The position numbers and the translations under genes were made by a program. The notes under the pieces were generated by a model. The model saw only the letters and a list, made by a program, of their open reading frames with translations, was not told the origin of the DNA and searched no databases. 64,000 bases of DNA from Trichuris trichiura. Lineage: Eukaryota > Nematoda > Enoplea > Trichinellida > Trichuridae. Location of the stretch: assembly GCA_037903355.1 (NCBI GenBank), contig JBAJFE010000011.1, positions 2,117,001 to 2,181,000 on the forward strand, written 5' to 3'. Positions 62,801-64,000 of this stretch are shown piece by piece; the first letter of the stretch is position 1, and each line of letters begins with the position of its first letter.

Positions 62801-64000
62801 AGCGTGCAAAGATTCATTGCGGGGCGTAGAGGAGCGATTTTGTATTTTAGCATTTTCGCGGTTTTTCGGGCGAGAACGGCAACACCTAGCTTCCGGCTAA
62901 TTTGTGATGGGTAGCAAATCCTCTGCCCTACTAGAATATGTCTCACGAGCGCTGGGATTTAGAGCAATAATTTTCAAACGGACTCAACCTGCAAAGCACT
63001 TGTCTACTGTACCCAAATTCTGGAAACGACATTTTCGACTAGGAAGCCGCCAACTTTTGATTGCAGTCGACGGGGCACCGCATAACCTTTATTCCCTAAA
63101 AGTTTTGGCGACTGGCGCTGCGTAGATTTGGAGATATCGCGATATGCCCTCCGGGCATAGAGGATCGAATTTAAACGTAGAGACCTGGGACCACCTGCAG
63201 TATGTTGCCCATTCAACGAGCATTACGCTCCTGAACAGCCAGCGTGCAAAGATTCACTGCGGGGCGTAGAGGAGCGATTTTGTATTTTAGCATTTTCGCG
63301 GTTTTTCGGGCGAGAACGGCAACACCTAGCTTCCGGCTAATTTGTGATGGGTAGCAAATCCTCTGCCCTACTAGAATATGTCTCACGAGCGCTGGGATTT
63401 AGAGCAATAATTTTCAAACGGACTCAACCTGCAAAGCACTTGTCTACTGTACCCATATTCAGAAAACGACATTTTCTACTAGGAAGCCGCCAACTTTTCA
63501 TTGCAGTCGACGGTCCATCGCATAACCTTTATTCCCTAAAAATTTTGGCGACTGGCGCTGCGTAGATTTGGAGATATCGCGATATGCCCTCCGGGCATAG
63601 AGGATCGAATTTAAACGTAGAGACCTGGGACCACGTGCAGTATGTTGCCCATTCAACGAGCATTACGCTCCTGAACAGCCAGCGTGCAAAGATTCACTGC
63701 GGGGCGTAGAGGAGCGATTTTGTATTTTAGCATTTTCGCGGTTTTTCTGGCGAGAACGGCAACACCTAGCTTCCGGTTAATGTGTGATGGGTAGGAAATC
63801 CCCTGCGCTACTAGAATATGTCTCGCGAGCGCTGGGATTTAGAGCAATAATTTTCAAACGGACTCAACCTGCAAAGCACTTGTCTACTGTACCCATATTC
63901 AGAAAACGACATCTTCGACTAGGAAGCCGCCATCTTTTGATTGCAGCCGACGGGGCATCCCATAACCTTTATTCCCTAAACATTTTGGCGACCGGCGCTG
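59830..64000 (+). repeat. Satellite subfamily B tract
   Basis: From about 59.83 kb the units switch type: gattcattgcggggcg replaces gatttattccggggcg, tttttcgggcgag replaces ttttgcgggcgag, aacaccta replaces atattta, and gagatatcgcgatatgcc replaces gagatctcgagatatgcc. The last change begins at about 60070. The leftmost unit at 50400 also has the B form of the palindrome, so the A units sit between B-like flanks. Confidence 0.8.

Larger units (their letters stand above)
49606..64000 (+). repeat. Satellite array, about 440-bp unit, 32 copies in the window
   Basis: A head-to-tail array that runs off the window end. The landmark GCCCTCCGGGCATAG (or its variants) recurs near 49975, 50414, 50853, 51293, 51733 and so on to 63585, 32 times. 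Spacing is 438-440 except one 420-base step (60526 to 60946), where about 20 bases are lost near 60610. The first two or three units are the most diverged, as is usual at a satellite edge. Each unit carries one open frame of 73 codons on + and one of about 65 on minus, but the unit is not a multiple of three, so the frames do not join. Part of the unit is a hairpin, TATGCCC-TCC-GGGCATA. No rRNA, snRNA, spliced-leader or tRNA gene was recognised in the unit. Confidence 0.97.

Noticed and set aside
51052..63565. Repeated 73-codon + strand and 65-codon minus strand frames in each satellite unit, looking like a tandem gene family
   Set aside because: The unit (about 440 bp) is not a multiple of three, frames exist on both strands, changes are not biased to silent sites, several units lack the start or shift frame, and no domain is visible. 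They are by-products of the repeat.
49606..64000. Satellite unit as a 5S rDNA, spliced-leader or snRNA cluster
   Set aside because: No 5S, U1, U2 or Sm-site-plus-leader sequence could be seen in the unit; the GGATCGAATT word resembles a pol III B box only partly.

Overview
The window is eukaryotic nuclear DNA, most likely from a nematode. Genes are split by many very short introns (about 34-65 nt, GT..AG), intergenic spacers are long and AT-leaning, and the gene content is metazoan: a TWIK-type K2P channel, a type II transmembrane serine protease, a p62 protein with PB1, ZZ and UBA domains, an ELMOD protein and a peritrophin-A repeat protein. The base composition, intron size and chitin-binding repeat protein would suit a clade I nematode such as Trichuris. 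That placement is inference. No bacterial or viral genes were recognised.

Layout. 1-1172: 3' part of an unrecognised Ser-rich acidic protein (+). 1682-2164: mitochondrial GatC (+). 2492-4070: small secreted Tyr-rich protein (+), whose second intron carries a pogo/Tigger-like terminal sequence. 5232-5488: weak two-exon candidate. 5892-7267: RDH-like short-chain dehydrogenase (+). 14605-7370 (minus): a corin-like transmembrane protein of about 1245 aa, rebuilt as 24 exons whose phases all fit; its protease domain has lost the catalytic His. 14606-27040: no gene I can support. 27041-28893: K2P potassium channel (+). 28894-35347: no gene I can support. 35348-36139: intronless alpha-carbonic anhydrase (+). 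39920-37401 (minus): 839-aa secreted protein with ten peritrophin-A domains. 42445-43299: secreted Thr-rich mucin-like protein (+) behind a TATA box. 43583-44667: ELMOD-family ARL GAP (+). 45136-47952: SQSTM1/p62 homologue (+) with a large inverted repeat in intron 1. 49409-49490: second pogo/Tigger-like terminus. About 49606 to the window end: satellite array of about 440-bp units, 32 complete or nearly complete copies, with two subfamilies and internal block duplications.

The genes do not form an operon or a single pathway. Most are unrelated neighbours on both strands; the dehydrogenase and the corin-like gene converge with about 100 bp between their stops. Three secreted or surface products (Tyr-rich, chitin-binding, Thr-rich mucin) could serve the cuticle, eggshell or surface coat, but only their sequence character supports this.

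The least ordinary items are the corin-like pseudoprotease with an LDLa domain after the protease, a K2P channel whose first selectivity filter reads GYD instead of GYG, the intronic hairpin in the p62 gene whose arms differ only by transitions, and the satellite array with a palindrome kept in two different forms by its two subfamilies.
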